A stretch of 64,000 nucleotides of DNA from CAZHPR01 sp964534305. Its GTDB lineage: Bacteria; Patescibacteriota; Minisyncoccia; Phycocordibacterales; WO2-35-19. The position numbers and the translations under genes are program-made. The stretch lies in the NCBI GenBank assembly GCA_964534305.1, contig CAZHPR010000002.1:1-64000 (forward strand), written 5' to 3'. The notes beneath the pieces are model-generated. The model saw only the letters and a list, made by a program, of their open reading frames with translations. It made no database searches and was not told the origin of the DNA. Positions 39,871 to 48,707 of this stretch are shown in pieces. Numbering within the stretch: the first letter of the stretch is position 1; each line of letters begins with the position of its first letter.

Positions 39871-41853
39871 TTAAACTCCGAGTACAACCGGTATAACGAT
39901 AGGCCTCTTTGCTGTTTTTTGGAACAAGAATTTTGCTACAGCGTCAGTCACGTTTGATTTTACAAAGTCAAAGTTTATTGGATTCATCCCTTTGGTAGTG
40001 TCTTCTATTGTTTTCTTTATGATGAGTCTGGTGTGCTGTAGCAATTCTTGGGATTCTCGTAGATAGACAAATCCTCTAGAAATAAGATCGGGGGATTTGC
40101 GGAGTTTGCCTGTCTTTAGATTAATCATCGCAACAATAACGAACATCCCATCATCAGAGAGCATTTTCCTATCTCGCATAACAACTTCTTGAACATCAGC
40201 AATAGCAAACCCATCAACCATAACAGGAGATGAAGGAGCGGTGTCTTTGAGGGCTTTTATTTTCTCTCCTTTTTCTTGTATTTCTACAATCATACCGTTG
40301 TCCGGTACTATTATGTTTTCTGCTGGCATGCCCAAAGATCTAGCAAGCTCTTCGTGGACCCGAAGCATATAGTGGTTGCCATGGATCGGCATAAAGAATT
40401 TTGGCTTTATCTTTTTGTGTAGCCACTCAAGCTCACCCTTATTACCATGACCAGTAGAGTGGATATAAACATCGCTGGTTCGGTAATGTATTATTTTTGC
40501 TCCCTGTCTTGCAAGGTTGTCTTTGAGTTTTTGTACAGCTCTTTCGTTGCCCGGTATTATAGAAGAAGATAGCAAAATAGTGTCTCGGTTGCTTATCTTT
40601 ATGTATTTATGACTCTTGTTAGACATTCTCATAAGAGCCGCAAATTCATCTCCCTGGGCACCGGTAGCAAGGATTATAACTCTATCCGGAGGTAGGTTAT
40701 CCATTTCTTCTACAGTGACTATGGTGTTTTTGTTTACTTTGAGTCTGTCTAATGACCTTACGATTTCGATGTTTTGCTTCATACTTCTTCCTTCTACAAC
40801 CACTTTTTTGCCATTTCTTTCAGCTGCTTCTATGATTGCGATGATTCTCTCTATTTGTGAAGCAAATGTTCCAATAATAAGTCTTCTTTTTGTGTTTTTT
40901 ATTATTTCCTCCAGATTTTTGTGTACCAGTTTTTCTGGGGTCGAGAATCCTGGGTTTTCTACGTTTGTAGAATCCATCATAAGTAGTAGCACTTTTTCTT
41001 TTCCAAACCTTGCGTACTCTTCTTGTTCTCTATCGCTAGGTATGCCGTCAGTGTGTTCAAGCTTGATGTCTCCTGGGTTTACGATTGATCCGTATGGTGT
41101 GTCTATAATGATTCCCATTGAGTCTGGTATTGTGTGTGTGACCGCAAAAAATCTTACTCTAACTTTGCCGAGCATTATTGTGTCTTCTTTTTCTACAACT
41201 CTGATGTCCAAGGTTGGTAGGTGGGGGAATTCTTCCTGCCTTTTCTTTATCATTACTGTTGTAAGAGCGCGGGAGTATAGGGGAGGGTTGCCGATTCTGT
41301 CCATTATATACGGTATGCCTCCTATGTGGTCTAGGTGTCCGTGAGTTATGAGTACCCCTCTTATTTTGTCCTTTCTTTCCTCGAGGTATTTTGTGTTTGG
41401 AAGTATATAGTCAACTCCTGGAGTATCTTCATCTCTAAATTGGAAACCAGCATCAACAACTATAATATCATCACCGATCTCGATTGCGGTCATGTTTTTG
41501 CCAATCTCTTCAACGCCTCCTAGGGGGATGATTCTTATATTGTCTCCTACGCTAGGAATGTTTAAGGTTTCGTTTGTTGGGGCTCTCTCTACTCTCGGGG
41601 CTTCAGGTCTCTTTGGGGCTCTTCTGCTAGAAATTCTAAGAGAAGGGCGGGCTCTCTTTGCTGAGTGACTATTTGCCCCGGAGACAAAAGGAGCACGGTG
41701 AACTCGTCTTTCTGTGGAGACAGAATTTTTGGAATTCTCCGTTTGGTAGCTTGTTGAGTTTTTGGTCTCTACACTTCTAAAGCTTCTTATCCTGCTTCTG
41801 TTGTGAGGTGTAGATCTTCCACCAGAAGAATGAGACCTTTGATTTGGGTTCAT
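39871..41853 (-). CDS. rnj: Ribonuclease J
   Basis: Metallo-beta-lactamase/beta-CASP exo- and endoribonuclease for mRNA decay and rRNA maturation. Metal ligands lie in LITHGHLDHIGGIPY (about residue 168-182) and FFAVTHTIPDSMG; the beta-CASP part has MMDSTNVENPGFS and GTFASQIERI, and STGHGNKGEL is the RNase J phosphate-binding motif. The 660 residues include an N-terminal extension of about 105 residues rich in Ser, Arg and His, which is poorly conserved in the family and may bind RNA. With this leader-poor transcript style, a 5' exonuclease acting on nearly leaderless mRNAs would have to recognise the start codon region itself. Confidence 0.94.
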   Translation of the reverse strand: MNPNQRSHSSGGRSTPHNRSRIRSFRSVETKNSTSYQTENSKNSVSTERRVHRAPFVSGANSHSAKRARPSLRISSRRAPKRPEAPRVERAPTNETLNIPSVGDNIRIIPLGGVEEIGKNMTAIEIGDDIIVVDAGFQFRDEDTPGVDYILPNTKYLEERKDKIRGVLITHGHLDHIGGIPYIMDRIGNPPLYSRALTTVMIKKRQEEFPHLPTLDIRVVEKEDTIMLGKVRVRFFAVTHTIPDSMGIIIDTPYGSIVNPGDIKLEHTDGIPSDREQEEYARFGKEKVLLLMMDSTNVENPGFSTPEKLVHKNLEEIIKNTKRRLIIGTFASQIERIIAIIEAAERNGKKVVVEGRSMKQNIEIVRSLDRLKVNKNTIVTVEEMDNLPPDRVIILATGAQGDEFAALMRMSNKSHKYIKISNRDTILLSSSIIPGNERAVQKLKDNLARQGAKIIHYRTSDVYIHSTGHGNKGELEWLHKKIKPKFFMPIHGNHYMLRVHEELARSLGMPAENIIVPDNGMIVEIQEKGEKIKALKDTAPSSPVMVDGFAIADVQEVVMRDRKMLSDDGMFVIVAMINLKTGKLRKSPDLISRGFVYLRESQELLQHTRLIIKKTIEDTTKGMNPINFDFVKSNVTDAVAKFLFQKTAKRPIVIPVVLGV

Positions 41854-41885
41854 AATTTAATTATTTGTAATATATTTTCTAATTT

Positions 41886-43640
41886 TTACCTTTGAGCGAA
41901 TATGTTCCAAACTTTATCAGTTTCTATAAACAATTTTTCTATATTCTGGAATCTTTCGTTTGGAGAAGAAACTGGTTTAAGGGAAATATTTTTTATTTTT
42001 GATGTTGGTACATAAACGAAGTCTGGAGAAAAGAGGAATATCGCCGGCACATCTTTCTTTATTTCTTCAATGACCTCTCTCCTTTTTTCTTTTATCAGTT
42101 GCTGGTCGCTGGTTGATCTGATCTCTTCGAGCAGTTTGTCTGTCTTTATGTTTGCGTATAGTGCTACATTAAGTCCAGGATCGTTTCTTTGTGAAGAATG
42201 CCAGAATGGATAGAGATCTCCCTCAGATCCGATAACCTCACCAAAAAGTAGGGCGTCATACTTTCTTGGTCTGATGACATTCTGATTTAAGTCTGATATT
42301 TCAAAAACCTTTATATCTACTACTGCTCCGATTTTCTCCCATTCTTCCTTTAGGATCTCAGCAGACCTTTTTAGCTCGGGTACTTCTGAAGTTGATAGAG
42401 AGAAACGTAGAGAAATTGTATCAGATCCTTTTTTCTTTTCAAGCACACCTTCTTCATTTAAAGACCAGCCGTTATTTTCTAGCAAACTCTTTGCTTCGGC
42501 AATCGATTCTTCTTGGGTTTTGGTACTTTCATATATGTCTAAAGGTGTTGGTCCATCTATTTTTTTACCGAAGCCCATAAGTATTTCTTGCACAATCCTC
42601 TCTCTGGGAGCTGATATGCTGAGCGCCTGACGAACTTCTTTGTTTAGAAATAGGGCAGATTGGTTTTGGTTTAAGAATAGTCCAAAAACTCTAGGCAGAG
42701 AAGATACTACTGTCTTTTTGCCATTGTCCTCAAGTCTCTTGGCTATATTTTGGGATATATTGCTTATACTGTCTATTTCCCCGTTCTCAAAAGCTTTTAT
42801 AAGATCATTCTCGTTGTTAAAAAATTTGAACGTTATATTTTTTATAAGAGGTCGTCCTTGGGTGTATTTGTTGTAGCTTTCTAACTTTATATTTACAGGG
42901 ATACCACCGGAATTTCTTTTCAAATCCTTTATTTTGTATGGTCCAGAACCTACTGGTGTTATATTGAATTCACTAAAGGCAAATTCTTCGGAAGTTACAT
43001 TTTGCCAGATATGTTTTGGCAAAATCCCTAGTGTTGCGACTTCACTAAACATGGAATAAGGTTTCCTTAGAATAAATCTTATGTTTTTTTCATCTATCTT
43101 TTCTATTGATACTCCTTCCCAACTAGCTCTCTTCGGACTTTTTATTACAGGATCCAAGACTTTTTCAATTGTAAATATTATATCGTCAGAAGTTACCGGC
43201 TTTCCGTCGTGGAAAAAGGCATCATTTCTTATACGAAAATCATAAACAATACCGTCGCTTGATATAGAAAATGATTCGGCCAGATCTCCCTCAAACTCAC
43301 CCGATTCACTCTGCTTTAGAAGTCCTGAATATATAATTTCTACCAAATCTTTGTCCGTGTCCCCGAGTGAGAGTACTGGGTTTATAAACCGGGGACTTCC
43401 TACCATCCCTTCAGAAAAGGAGCCTCCAAACTTTGGCATTTCTGTTGTAAACACACCTTGTGTTTGCCAGAGCATCAATATACTTGTCACAGAAAATATG
43501 ATTGCAAGGACAAAGAAAGCAACCCTTGTTGATGGCCCCATCGATCCTACCGATCTTTCAATCCAAGAAATTATCTTTATTTTTCTTGTCCTTATAAAAA
43601 GAACATCAAAAAAAGATATTATTTTTTCGTAAGTTTTCAT
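41886..43640 (-). CDS. Family 5 extracellular solute-binding protein (peptide/nickel ABC type)
   Basis: A 584-residue protein with an N-terminal membrane anchor (VAFFVLAIIFSVTSILML, about 40-57) and an SBP_bac_5 domain: GMVGSPRFINPVLSLGDTDKDL, the DGIVYDFRIRNDAFFHDGKP region and VTSDDIIFTIEKVLDP are typical of oligopeptide-binding proteins. No permease or ATPase genes are nearby, so it may feed a transporter encoded elsewhere. ATG at 43640 is used; an in-frame start at 43655 is less likely. Confidence 0.88.
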   Translation of the reverse strand: MKTYEKIISFFDVLFIRTRKIKIISWIERSVGSMGPSTRVAFFVLAIIFSVTSILMLWQTQGVFTTEMPKFGGSFSEGMVGSPRFINPVLSLGDTDKDLVEIIYSGLLKQSESGEFEGDLAESFSISSDGIVYDFRIRNDAFFHDGKPVTSDDIIFTIEKVLDPVIKSPKRASWEGVSIEKIDEKNIRFILRKPYSMFSEVATLGILPKHIWQNVTSEEFAFSEFNITPVGSGPYKIKDLKRNSGGIPVNIKLESYNKYTQGRPLIKNITFKFFNNENDLIKAFENGEIDSISNISQNIAKRLEDNGKKTVVSSLPRVFGLFLNQNQSALFLNKEVRQALSISAPRERIVQEILMGFGKKIDGPTPLDIYESTKTQEESIAEAKSLLENNGWSLNEEGVLEKKKGSDTISLRFSLSTSEVPELKRSAEILKEEWEKIGAVVDIKVFEISDLNQNVIRPRKYDALLFGEVIGSEGDLYPFWHSSQRNDPGLNVALYANIKTDKLLEEIRSTSDQQLIKEKRREVIEEIKKDVPAIFLFSPDFVYVPTSKIKNISLKPVSSPNERFQNIEKLFIETDKVWNIFAQR

Positions 43641-43682
43641 TTTAATTACACACACAAAGAAAACTCTTTATATATGTATTTA

Positions 43683-43898
43683 TTAATATAGTAAGTTAAC
43701 CAAAGCAAATACAACAAAAAGTACTGCTATAAATATTGTAAGTCTAAAAACAATAAGTTCTGCACCTCTCCTTGTTCTGGTATTGCCGGCAAAGTCACCA
43801 CCGCCAAAAGCGCTTCCGAGAGAGCCTTCGGACTGTTGTAGTAATATGAGTGCTCCTAGAAAAACACTAAGGATTATCTGAATATAAGACAATATCAT
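43683..43898 (-). CDS. secG: Protein translocase subunit SecG
   Basis: A 71-residue protein with two membrane segments (about 4-22 and 48-69) and the central LLQQSEGSLGSAFGGG motif, the SecG signature. It assists SecYE in protein export. The start is set at ATG 43898; an upstream in-frame start at 43979 would add non-homologous sequence. It lies before the solute-binding protein on the same strand and is divergent from groES. Confidence 0.9.
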   Translation of the reverse strand: MILSYIQIILSVFLGALILLQQSEGSLGSAFGGGDFAGNTRTRRGAELIVFRLTIFIAVLFVVFALVNLLY

Positions 43899-44007
43899 TG
43901 TTTTTGGTATTATAGCATAGCATTTGTTTCTTGCAACAGTTGGTATATAATATTGCCGCGACCATGCAAAATGGTGCAAAACTAATTACAATTAAATAAA
44001 AAAGAGT

Positions 44008-44346
44008 ATGAAGAAGAATCAAAAGACAAAAAAGACTGCAAATCCTCGGACGGAGCTTCTTCCTCTGGGGGATAGGGTAATCATAAGACCTCTTTCTGTA
44101 GAGGAAGTTAGCAAGACTTACTCCGGCATAATAATCCCTGATACGGTAAGCAAGGAGAGATCTGAGCAGGGAGAAGTTATCGCTGTGGGTGAAGGTAGAT
44201 TGCAGGATGGCAAGAGGGTACCGGTTTCTGTAAAAAAAGGAGATAGGGTGGTCTTTTCAAAATATGGTTATGATGAAGTAAAAATAGACGAAAAAGAGTA
44301 CTACATTCTTAGAGAAGAAAACATTTTGGCAGTGATAAAAAACTAA
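44008..44346 (+). CDS. groES: Co-chaperonin GroES
   Basis: Lid of the GroEL chamber. The 112 residues carry a short basic N-terminal extension (MKKNQKTKKTANPR), then LLPLGDRVIIRPL, the mobile loop (YSGIIIPDTVSKERSEQGEVIAVG) and GDRVVFSKYGYDEVKID. The next gene is groEL, 38 bases on, the usual operon. No CIRCE inverted repeat (TTAGCACTC-type) is seen upstream, so HrcA control is not indicated. Confidence 0.96.
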   Translation: MKKNQKTKKTANPRTELLPLGDRVIIRPLSVEEVSKTYSGIIIPDTVSKERSEQGEVIAVGEGRLQDGKRVPVSVKKGDRVVFSKYGYDEVKIDEKEYYILREENILAVIKN

Positions 44347-44384
44347 ACTAATTTCTAATTATTCTAATTTAACTCAAAAATCAT

Positions 44385-46019
44385 ATGGCGAAGAAAATAA
44401 TTTTCAACGAAGAAGCAAGACATTCTCTAAAGAAGGGTATAGACGCTGTAGCTGATGCGGTAAAGGTTACCATCGGTCCTCGGGGTAGAAACGTGGTTAT
44501 AGATAGAGGTTTTGGGAGCCCCACTATTACAAACGACGGGGTCTCTATTGCGAAGGAAATTTCTCTCTCTGATAAGTTTGAAAATATGGGAGCTGAGATT
44601 ATAAAGGAGGTGGCAAACAAGACCAACGATGTTGCGGGAGATGGTACTACCACTTCAGTAATTCTTACACAGGCGATAGTAAATGAAGGAATGAAGCATA
44701 CCACCATGGGGGTAAACGCGATGGGACTCAAGTCTGGTATAGAAGAAGCAGCTCTTAAGGCTGTAACAATACTTGGTCAGATCGCCAAGCCGATAAAAAA
44801 CAAAGAAGAAATAAGGCAAGTTGCGACAATCTCTGCGGAATCAGAGGAGGTGGGGGCGATAATAGCTGATACCATAGAAAAGGTTGGTAAGGATGGGGTA
44901 GTTACTGTAGAAGAATCCCAGACGTTTGGAGTGGATTCTGAGGTTGTTGAAGGGCTCGAGTTTGATAAGGGTTATATCTCTCCTTATATGGTGACTAATG
45001 CTGAGAGGATGGAAGCTGAATACAAAGATGTGCCGATTCTAATTACAGACAAAAAAGTATCTTCAATCAAAGAAATTTTACCCCTACTAGAATCTCTTGC
45101 TCAGAGTGGCAAGAAGGAGCTAGTTATCATTGCTGATGATGTGGATGGGGAGGCTCTGTCGACATTTTTGGTCAACAAACTGCGTGGAGGTTTCTCTGTG
45201 CTTGCGGTCAAGGCACCTGGGTTTGGTGATAGAAAAAAAGAAATGTTGCAAGATATCGCTTCTGTAGTCGGGGCAAAGGTCATCTCAGAGGAGCTTGGTC
45301 TAAAACTTGAGAATGCTAACTCTGATGCTCTGGGCAGTGCAAGTAAGGTTGTAAGTAAGAAAGAAAGTACTGTTATTGTCGGCGGTAAAGGAAGGAAGAC
45401 AGATATTGAAAAACGAATCGCTTCTCTCAAAAAGCAAAAAGAGTCGGTGTCTTCAAAGTATGATAAAGAAAAAATAGACGAAAGGATTGCAAAGCTCTCT
45501 GGTGGAGTCGCTGTGATCAGGGTAGGTGCCGCTACAGAGACAGAGATGAAGTATCTGAAACTCAAAATCGAAGATGCGGTCGCGGCTACCAAGGCAGCTA
45601 TCGCTGAAGGTATAGTGGCTGGGGGCGGATCGGCTTTGGTAAGAGTTGCAAAAAAGATGAAAGAAATGAAGTCAAAAAACTTTGCTACTCCTGAAATGGC
45701 TCTTGGTTATGAAATTATAATCAAATCTCTCGAAGCTCCCCTCAGGCAGATCGTGCTCAATACTGGCAATGCTGACGGTTCTGTCGCTGTCGAAAGGATA
45801 ATGAGCTCAGAGAAAGAAAATGTTGGGTTCAATGCTCTACTAGAATCATTCTCTGATGATTTGATCAAGGATGGAATTATAGATCCAGTAAAGGTTACCC
45901 GTTCTGCTTTGCAGAATGCAGCAAGCGCGGCGGGAATCTTGCTCACTACAGAAGTTGCAATTGCAGATAGGGAAGAGAAGAAATCCCACTCGCACGGCTC
46001 TGAAGAAATGGGGTATTAG
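44385..46019 (+). CDS. groEL: Chaperonin GroEL
   Basis: ATP-driven protein-folding chamber. The 544 residues keep the nucleotide-binding sites (VTIGPRGRNVVID, VAGDGTTTSVIL) and the apical and intermediate domains (PGFGDRKKEMLQDIA, VAGGGSALVRV). The C terminus ends HSHGSEEMGY; the usual run of Gly-Gly-Met repeats is missing. Following DNA contains repeats and a terminator. Confidence 0.97.
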   Translation: MAKKIIFNEEARHSLKKGIDAVADAVKVTIGPRGRNVVIDRGFGSPTITNDGVSIAKEISLSDKFENMGAEIIKEVANKTNDVAGDGTTTSVILTQAIVNEGMKHTTMGVNAMGLKSGIEEAALKAVTILGQIAKPIKNKEEIRQVATISAESEEVGAIIADTIEKVGKDGVVTVEESQTFGVDSEVVEGLEFDKGYISPYMVTNAERMEAEYKDVPILITDKKVSSIKEILPLLESLAQSGKKELVIIADDVDGEALSTFLVNKLRGGFSVLAVKAPGFGDRKKEMLQDIASVVGAKVISEELGLKLENANSDALGSASKVVSKKESTVIVGGKGRKTDIEKRIASLKKQKESVSSKYDKEKIDERIAKLSGGVAVIRVGAATETEMKYLKLKIEDAVAATKAAIAEGIVAGGGSALVRVAKKMKEMKSKNFATPEMALGYEIIIKSLEAPLRQIVLNTGNADGSVAVERIMSSEKENVGFNALLESFSDDLIKDGIIDPVKVTRSALQNAASAAGILLTTEVAIADREEKKSHSHGSEEMGY

Positions 46020-46262
46020 GGAACTACCTCACCCTTCTTCTCGCTTAAGCAGCTACCTCATCCCCAGCCCTTCCTTACAGGAACTGTCCACTCATTGGAT
46101 TTTTATTAAAAAATCTCAATGAGCCTTACGAAGCTCCAAGTATTCGCTTCTCACCCCTTGCAAAGGGGAAGGGAGAAGAGAAAAACAATGTATTTTTTGG
46201 TACCCCCTCTCCTCTTGCAAGGAGAGGGGGATAGGGGGTGAGGTAGATTTCATAGCTTCATG
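46020..46262. repeat. Repeat-rich intergenic region after groEL
   Basis: No gene is seen. Two GC-rich palindromes of the family found in gatA, ligA and tsaD lie at 46147-46179 (CTTCTCACCCC...) and 46202-46239 (CCCCCTCTCC...GGAGAGGGGG); CTACCTCACCC and CTACCTCATCCCC fragments at 46024-46070 look like degraded copies. Confidence 0.7.
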
Positions 46263-46290
46263 AAAAAACGGCTTATTTAAGCCGTTTTTT
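46263..46290 (+). terminator. Bidirectional intrinsic terminator
   Basis: AAAAAACGGCTTA pairs with TAAGCCGTTTTTT. A and T tracts on both sides allow it to act on either strand. It probably ends the groESL transcript. Confidence 0.9.
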
Positions 46291-46321
46291 GATACTTACT
46301 CCAAACAAAATGAAATTTCCC

Positions 46322-46349
46322 TTGACAAAAAATACAGTTATGCTATACT
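46322..46349 (+). promoter_or_regulatory. Strong consensus promoter of a structured RNA
   Basis: TTGACA (46322-46327), 16-nt spacer, TATACT (46344-46349). It is one of the best -35/-10 pairs in the window and points to a GC-rich non-coding segment. Confidence 0.8.
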
Positions 46350-46355
46350 TATATA

Positions 46356-46725
46356 CAGATGGTTCGACGGAACCTTCCGTACGACTCTCTAAGCTTCGTG
46401 TTTAGAGAGAAGTACAACACAGTGCGCGCGCAATAGCGCGGCGTTCTGGGGAATCCGACACCCGGTTGATGTTTTAGGGCTCGGACACGTCCCGTGCAAA
46501 GGACGCCGCATAGTCCCCGCTTTCGCTAGCCGGTTTTTTATCGGTTGGCCGGCAGCGTCGCGAGCGGGTTGGTGGGGCCGCCTGAGGCTGTGCCCCTTGA
46601 GGCCGGTGTGCGGATGTGGAGATCGTCGCAGGCTCCCTTCCGCCACCGGCTCGAAAGTTCTTTTAAGATAATATGATCGCCACTCACAATCATTCATTTG
46701 GGGTTGAGTGGCGGTTTTTCTTTTT
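46356..46725 (+). ncRNA. Unassigned large structured RNA, about 350 nt
   Basis: Promoter and terminator bound a GC-rich stretch in an AT-rich region. Several strong helices are visible: CGACTCTCTAA/TTTAGAGAG (about 46380-46410), GCGGCGT/ACGCCGC (about 46438-46510), CCCGC/GCGGG with an inner GCTAGCCGG/CCGGCAGC (about 46517-46570), GGGGC/GCCCC (about 46573-46595) and GGCCGGTG/CACCGGC (about 46600-46652). Size and expression signals suggest a housekeeping RNA such as RNase P or tmRNA. GGTTCGACGG near the 5' end recalls tmRNA, but no tag-like frame or 3' T-arm with CCA is visible, and the RNase P signature strings are absent. Assignment left open. Confidence 0.65.
46678..46725 (+). terminator. 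Intrinsic terminator of the large structured RNA
   Basis: CGCCACTCA (46678-46686) pairs with TGAGTGGCG (46705-46713), followed by a T-rich run. Confidence 0.9.
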
Positions 46726-46779
46726 ATAATCTATTCTTTTTAATTTTTATTTTTGCATTTTTAATTTATAATTATCCCC

Positions 46780-47298
46780 ATGGATATTTTTGCACACGCT
46801 GCTTGGACCAATATTGTTTTTTACAAAAAATACAAGAATGAAAGATTGAACAGGTTCTTAGCAATAATTTTTGGAGTCTTGCCTGATCTTGCTTCTTTTG
46901 CCCCCGTTTTTATTTACGGGATTTTTAGTCGCAAGGAATTTTTTGATCTTATAGGTTCAAATATCTGGGTGGTCAACTTTGCCAGCGAGTCTTACAAATA
47001 CACTCACAGTATAGTGGTTTTTGTTTTTGTAGTTTTGGTAATTGCGGTAGTCAGAAAATTTTTGAACAAAAATCTAATCTACTGGCCAATGTTTGGTTGG
47101 GCTCTCCATATTCTAATTGATATACCCACACATAAAAATTTCTATGAGACTCCGTTTCTTTTCCCTCTTTCTGGTTATAAGTTTGGGCACGGTATCTCTT
47201 GGGGGCACCCCACCTTTATGATAATCAACTATTCGGTGCTTGCTCTCTTCTATATTGCCTGGGTTTTGTATAGAAATAAAAGGTTAAGTAGACCTTGA
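46780..47298 (+). CDS. YdjM/DUF457-like membrane protein
   Basis: A 172-residue protein with four or five membrane segments. THSIVVFVFVVLVIAVV and GWALHILIDIPTHKNFYE carry the spaced His/Asp residues seen in putative membrane-bound metal-dependent hydrolases of the YdjM family. The N-terminal MDIFAHAAWTN also fits. The reaction of that family is unknown. A start just after AATTATCCCC has no Shine-Dalgarno site. Confidence 0.7.
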   Translation: MDIFAHAAWTNIVFYKKYKNERLNRFLAIIFGVLPDLASFAPVFIYGIFSRKEFFDLIGSNIWVVNFASESYKYTHSIVVFVFVVLVIAVVRKFLNKNLIYWPMFGWALHILIDIPTHKNFYETPFLFPLSGYKFGHGISWGHPTFMIINYSVLALFYIAWVLYRNKRLSRP

Positions 47299-47322
47299 CA
47301 TTTTTTTTGGTTTTTGTATTAT
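47295..47322 (+). promoter_or_regulatory. Consensus-like promoter of a small structured RNA
   Basis: TTGACA (47295-47300), 16-nt T-rich spacer, TATTAT (47317-47322). The -35 overlaps the stop region of the preceding gene. Confidence 0.75.
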
Positions 47323-47327
47323 ATACG

Positions 47328-47470
47328 CAGTCTCGCCCTTGAGCCCAATCGACGGGCCGTCCCGGGGCGATAGGAGAGGACCTTACCCTCCGAAGGGGTC
47401 CTCTCCCCGCGCGCGCGGTCTGTGCATCTCACCTCCCTCCAAGGTGACACAGTCGCGCGCTTTTAATTTG
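47328..47470 (+). ncRNA. Unassigned structured RNA, about 140 nt
   Basis: Three helices follow the promoter: TCGCCC/GGGGCGA (about 47332-47371), a 10-bp GGAGAGGACC/GGTCCTCTCC (about 47372-47406) and a long GC-rich terminator hairpin (GCGCGCG...CGCGCGC with inner CTGTG/CACAG and TCACCT/AGGTGA) followed by TTTTAATTT. No open frame is present. Not matched to any family I can recognise. Confidence 0.6.
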
Positions 47471-47499
47471 CCTATTTTTTGTGATACAATACAGCCATT

Positions 47500-48054
47500 A
47501 TGGAAACATCACTAATCATTTTAATATTACTAGCAGTACTAATTTTTTGGTTCATAATCTCTTACAACAGGTTTGTAAGGCTTGTAACTAGAGCAAAGGA
47601 AGCTCTTTCTGATATAGAAGTGCAGATGAAGAGAAGGTATGACCTCATACCCAATTTGGTAGAGACGGTAAAGGGTTATGCTTCTCATGAACAGGCTACC
47701 TTTGAAAAGGTGATCAATGCCCGCAATATAGCAATGTCTTCAAGGGGGGCAAAGGCAGAAGGGGAGGCGAACAATATGATTACTGAGAGCCTCAAGTCTA
47801 TCTTTGCTCTATCAGAAAATTATCCAGATCTAAAGGCAAATCAAAACTTCCTAGAGCTACAAAGAGAACTTTCTGATACCGAAAACAAAATACAGGCTTC
47901 AAGAAGGTTTTATAACACAAACGTAAGAGATCTAAATATCGGCATAGATTCCTTCCCAGGCAATATTGTTGCAAAGATGTTTAGTTTCTCAAAGATGGAG
48001 TTTTTTGAGACTGATAATGAAGCTGAAAAAGAACCAGTCAAAGTACAATTCTAA
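47500..48054 (+). CDS. lemA: LemA family protein
   Basis: A 184-residue protein with an N-terminal membrane segment (SLIILILLAVLIFWFIISY) and the LemA helical domain: YNRFVRLVTRAKEALSDIEV, QMKRRYDLIPNLVETVKGYA and RRFYNTNVRDLNIGIDSFPG are family signatures. LemA proteins are membrane-linked and of unclear role in bacteria. No TPM-domain partner gene is near. Confidence 0.95.
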   Translation: METSLIILILLAVLIFWFIISYNRFVRLVTRAKEALSDIEVQMKRRYDLIPNLVETVKGYASHEQATFEKVINARNIAMSSRGAKAEGEANNMITESLKSIFALSENYPDLKANQNFLELQRELSDTENKIQASRRFYNTNVRDLNIGIDSFPGNIVAKMFSFSKMEFFETDNEAEKEPVKVQF

Positions 48055-48079
48055 ATTTAAAAAATAATCCAAATGCAAC

Positions 48080-48313
48080 ATGAAAGAAGTAACAATATAC
48101 TCAACACCAACCTGCCACTTTTGTCACCTTGCCAAAGAGTTTTTTAAAGAAAACGGGGTTTCTTATACAGAATATGATGTTCTAAGTAACCTAGAAAAGA
48201 GACAAGAGATGGTAGAGAAAAGCGGTGGGCTCGGGGTACCGGTTATAGTTATAAACGGGGAAGTCATTGTTGGTTTTGATCAAGGGAGAATAATGTCTCT
48301 TTTAGGTATCTAA
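48080..48313 (+). CDS. Glutaredoxin-like protein
   Basis: A 77-residue single-domain glutaredoxin of the NrdH/GrxC type. TPTCHFCHLAKEFF holds the CxxC redox pair (residues 11-14), and GVPVIVINGEVIVGFDQGR has the cis-Pro loop and the GFD motif. It is likely a cytosolic thiol reductant. It may be co-transcribed with lemA. Confidence 0.92.
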   Translation: MKEVTIYSTPTCHFCHLAKEFFKENGVSYTEYDVLSNLEKRQEMVEKSGGLGVPVIVINGEVIVGFDQGRIMSLLGI

Positions 48314-48326
48314 TTTAAAATATTTT

Positions 48327-48584
48327 ATGGACCAAGAGATGAAAGATTTGAAAGAGATGCTCCGCAAGAACCTTGAGCTCTCTGCTGAGAACAATAAGAT
48401 GCTTCACTCTATCAAGCGAGGCATATTGCTTTCTAGGATAATGCGAATTGTATACTGGGTTATAATCCTTGGCGTTGGTGTTGGTATCTACTATTACATA
48501 GAACCTTACGTAGATAGCGCTATAGGCGCTTACGGAGATGTAAAAGGGGACCTCCAAGGCTTCAAAGAAGTCTTCACACAATAA
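48327..48584 (+). CDS. Small membrane protein of unknown function
   Basis: An 85-residue protein: charged helix with Leu/Lys/Glu (1-35), one membrane segment (about 38-60, IVYWVIILGVGVGIYYYI) and a short outer tail. It follows the glutaredoxin gene by 13 bases and ends just before the opposite-strand tRNA-Phe. Confidence 0.7.
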   Translation: MDQEMKDLKEMLRKNLELSAENNKMLHSIKRGILLSRIMRIVYWVIILGVGVGIYYYIEPYVDSAIGAYGDVKGDLQGFKEVFTQ

Positions 48585-48590
48585 GTTGTT

Positions 48591-48666
48591 TGGTGCTGAG
48601 AGCCGGGTTCGAACCGGCGACCCTTCCCTCTTCAGGGGAATGCTCTACCAACTGAGCTATCTCAGC
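48591..48666 (-). tRNA. tRNA-Phe (GAA) with encoded CCA
   Basis: Cloverleaf on the minus strand: acceptor GCTGAGA/TCTCAGC, D loop AGTTGGTA, anticodon loop CTGAAGA, T loop TTCGAAC. It is the only tRNA in the window whose CCA end is encoded. Confidence 0.95.
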
Positions 48667-48707
48667 ATTTTTGGTGTAGATAATTATACACAAAAATATA
48701 AAATTTC

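Noticed and set aside
43899..44007. CIRCE element before groES
   Set aside because: No TTAGCACTC-N9-GAGTGCTAA-type inverted repeat was found.
46389..46697. Open frame of 102 codons on the minus strand
   Set aside because: It is antisense to the structured RNA with its own promoter and terminator; the frame exists because of high GC, and the peptide is Arg/Pro/His-rich without a family.
46356..46720. tmRNA assignment
   Set aside because: Only the short TTCGACGG string fits; no tRNA-like 3' end, CCA or tag reading frame ending in Ala-Ala was found.
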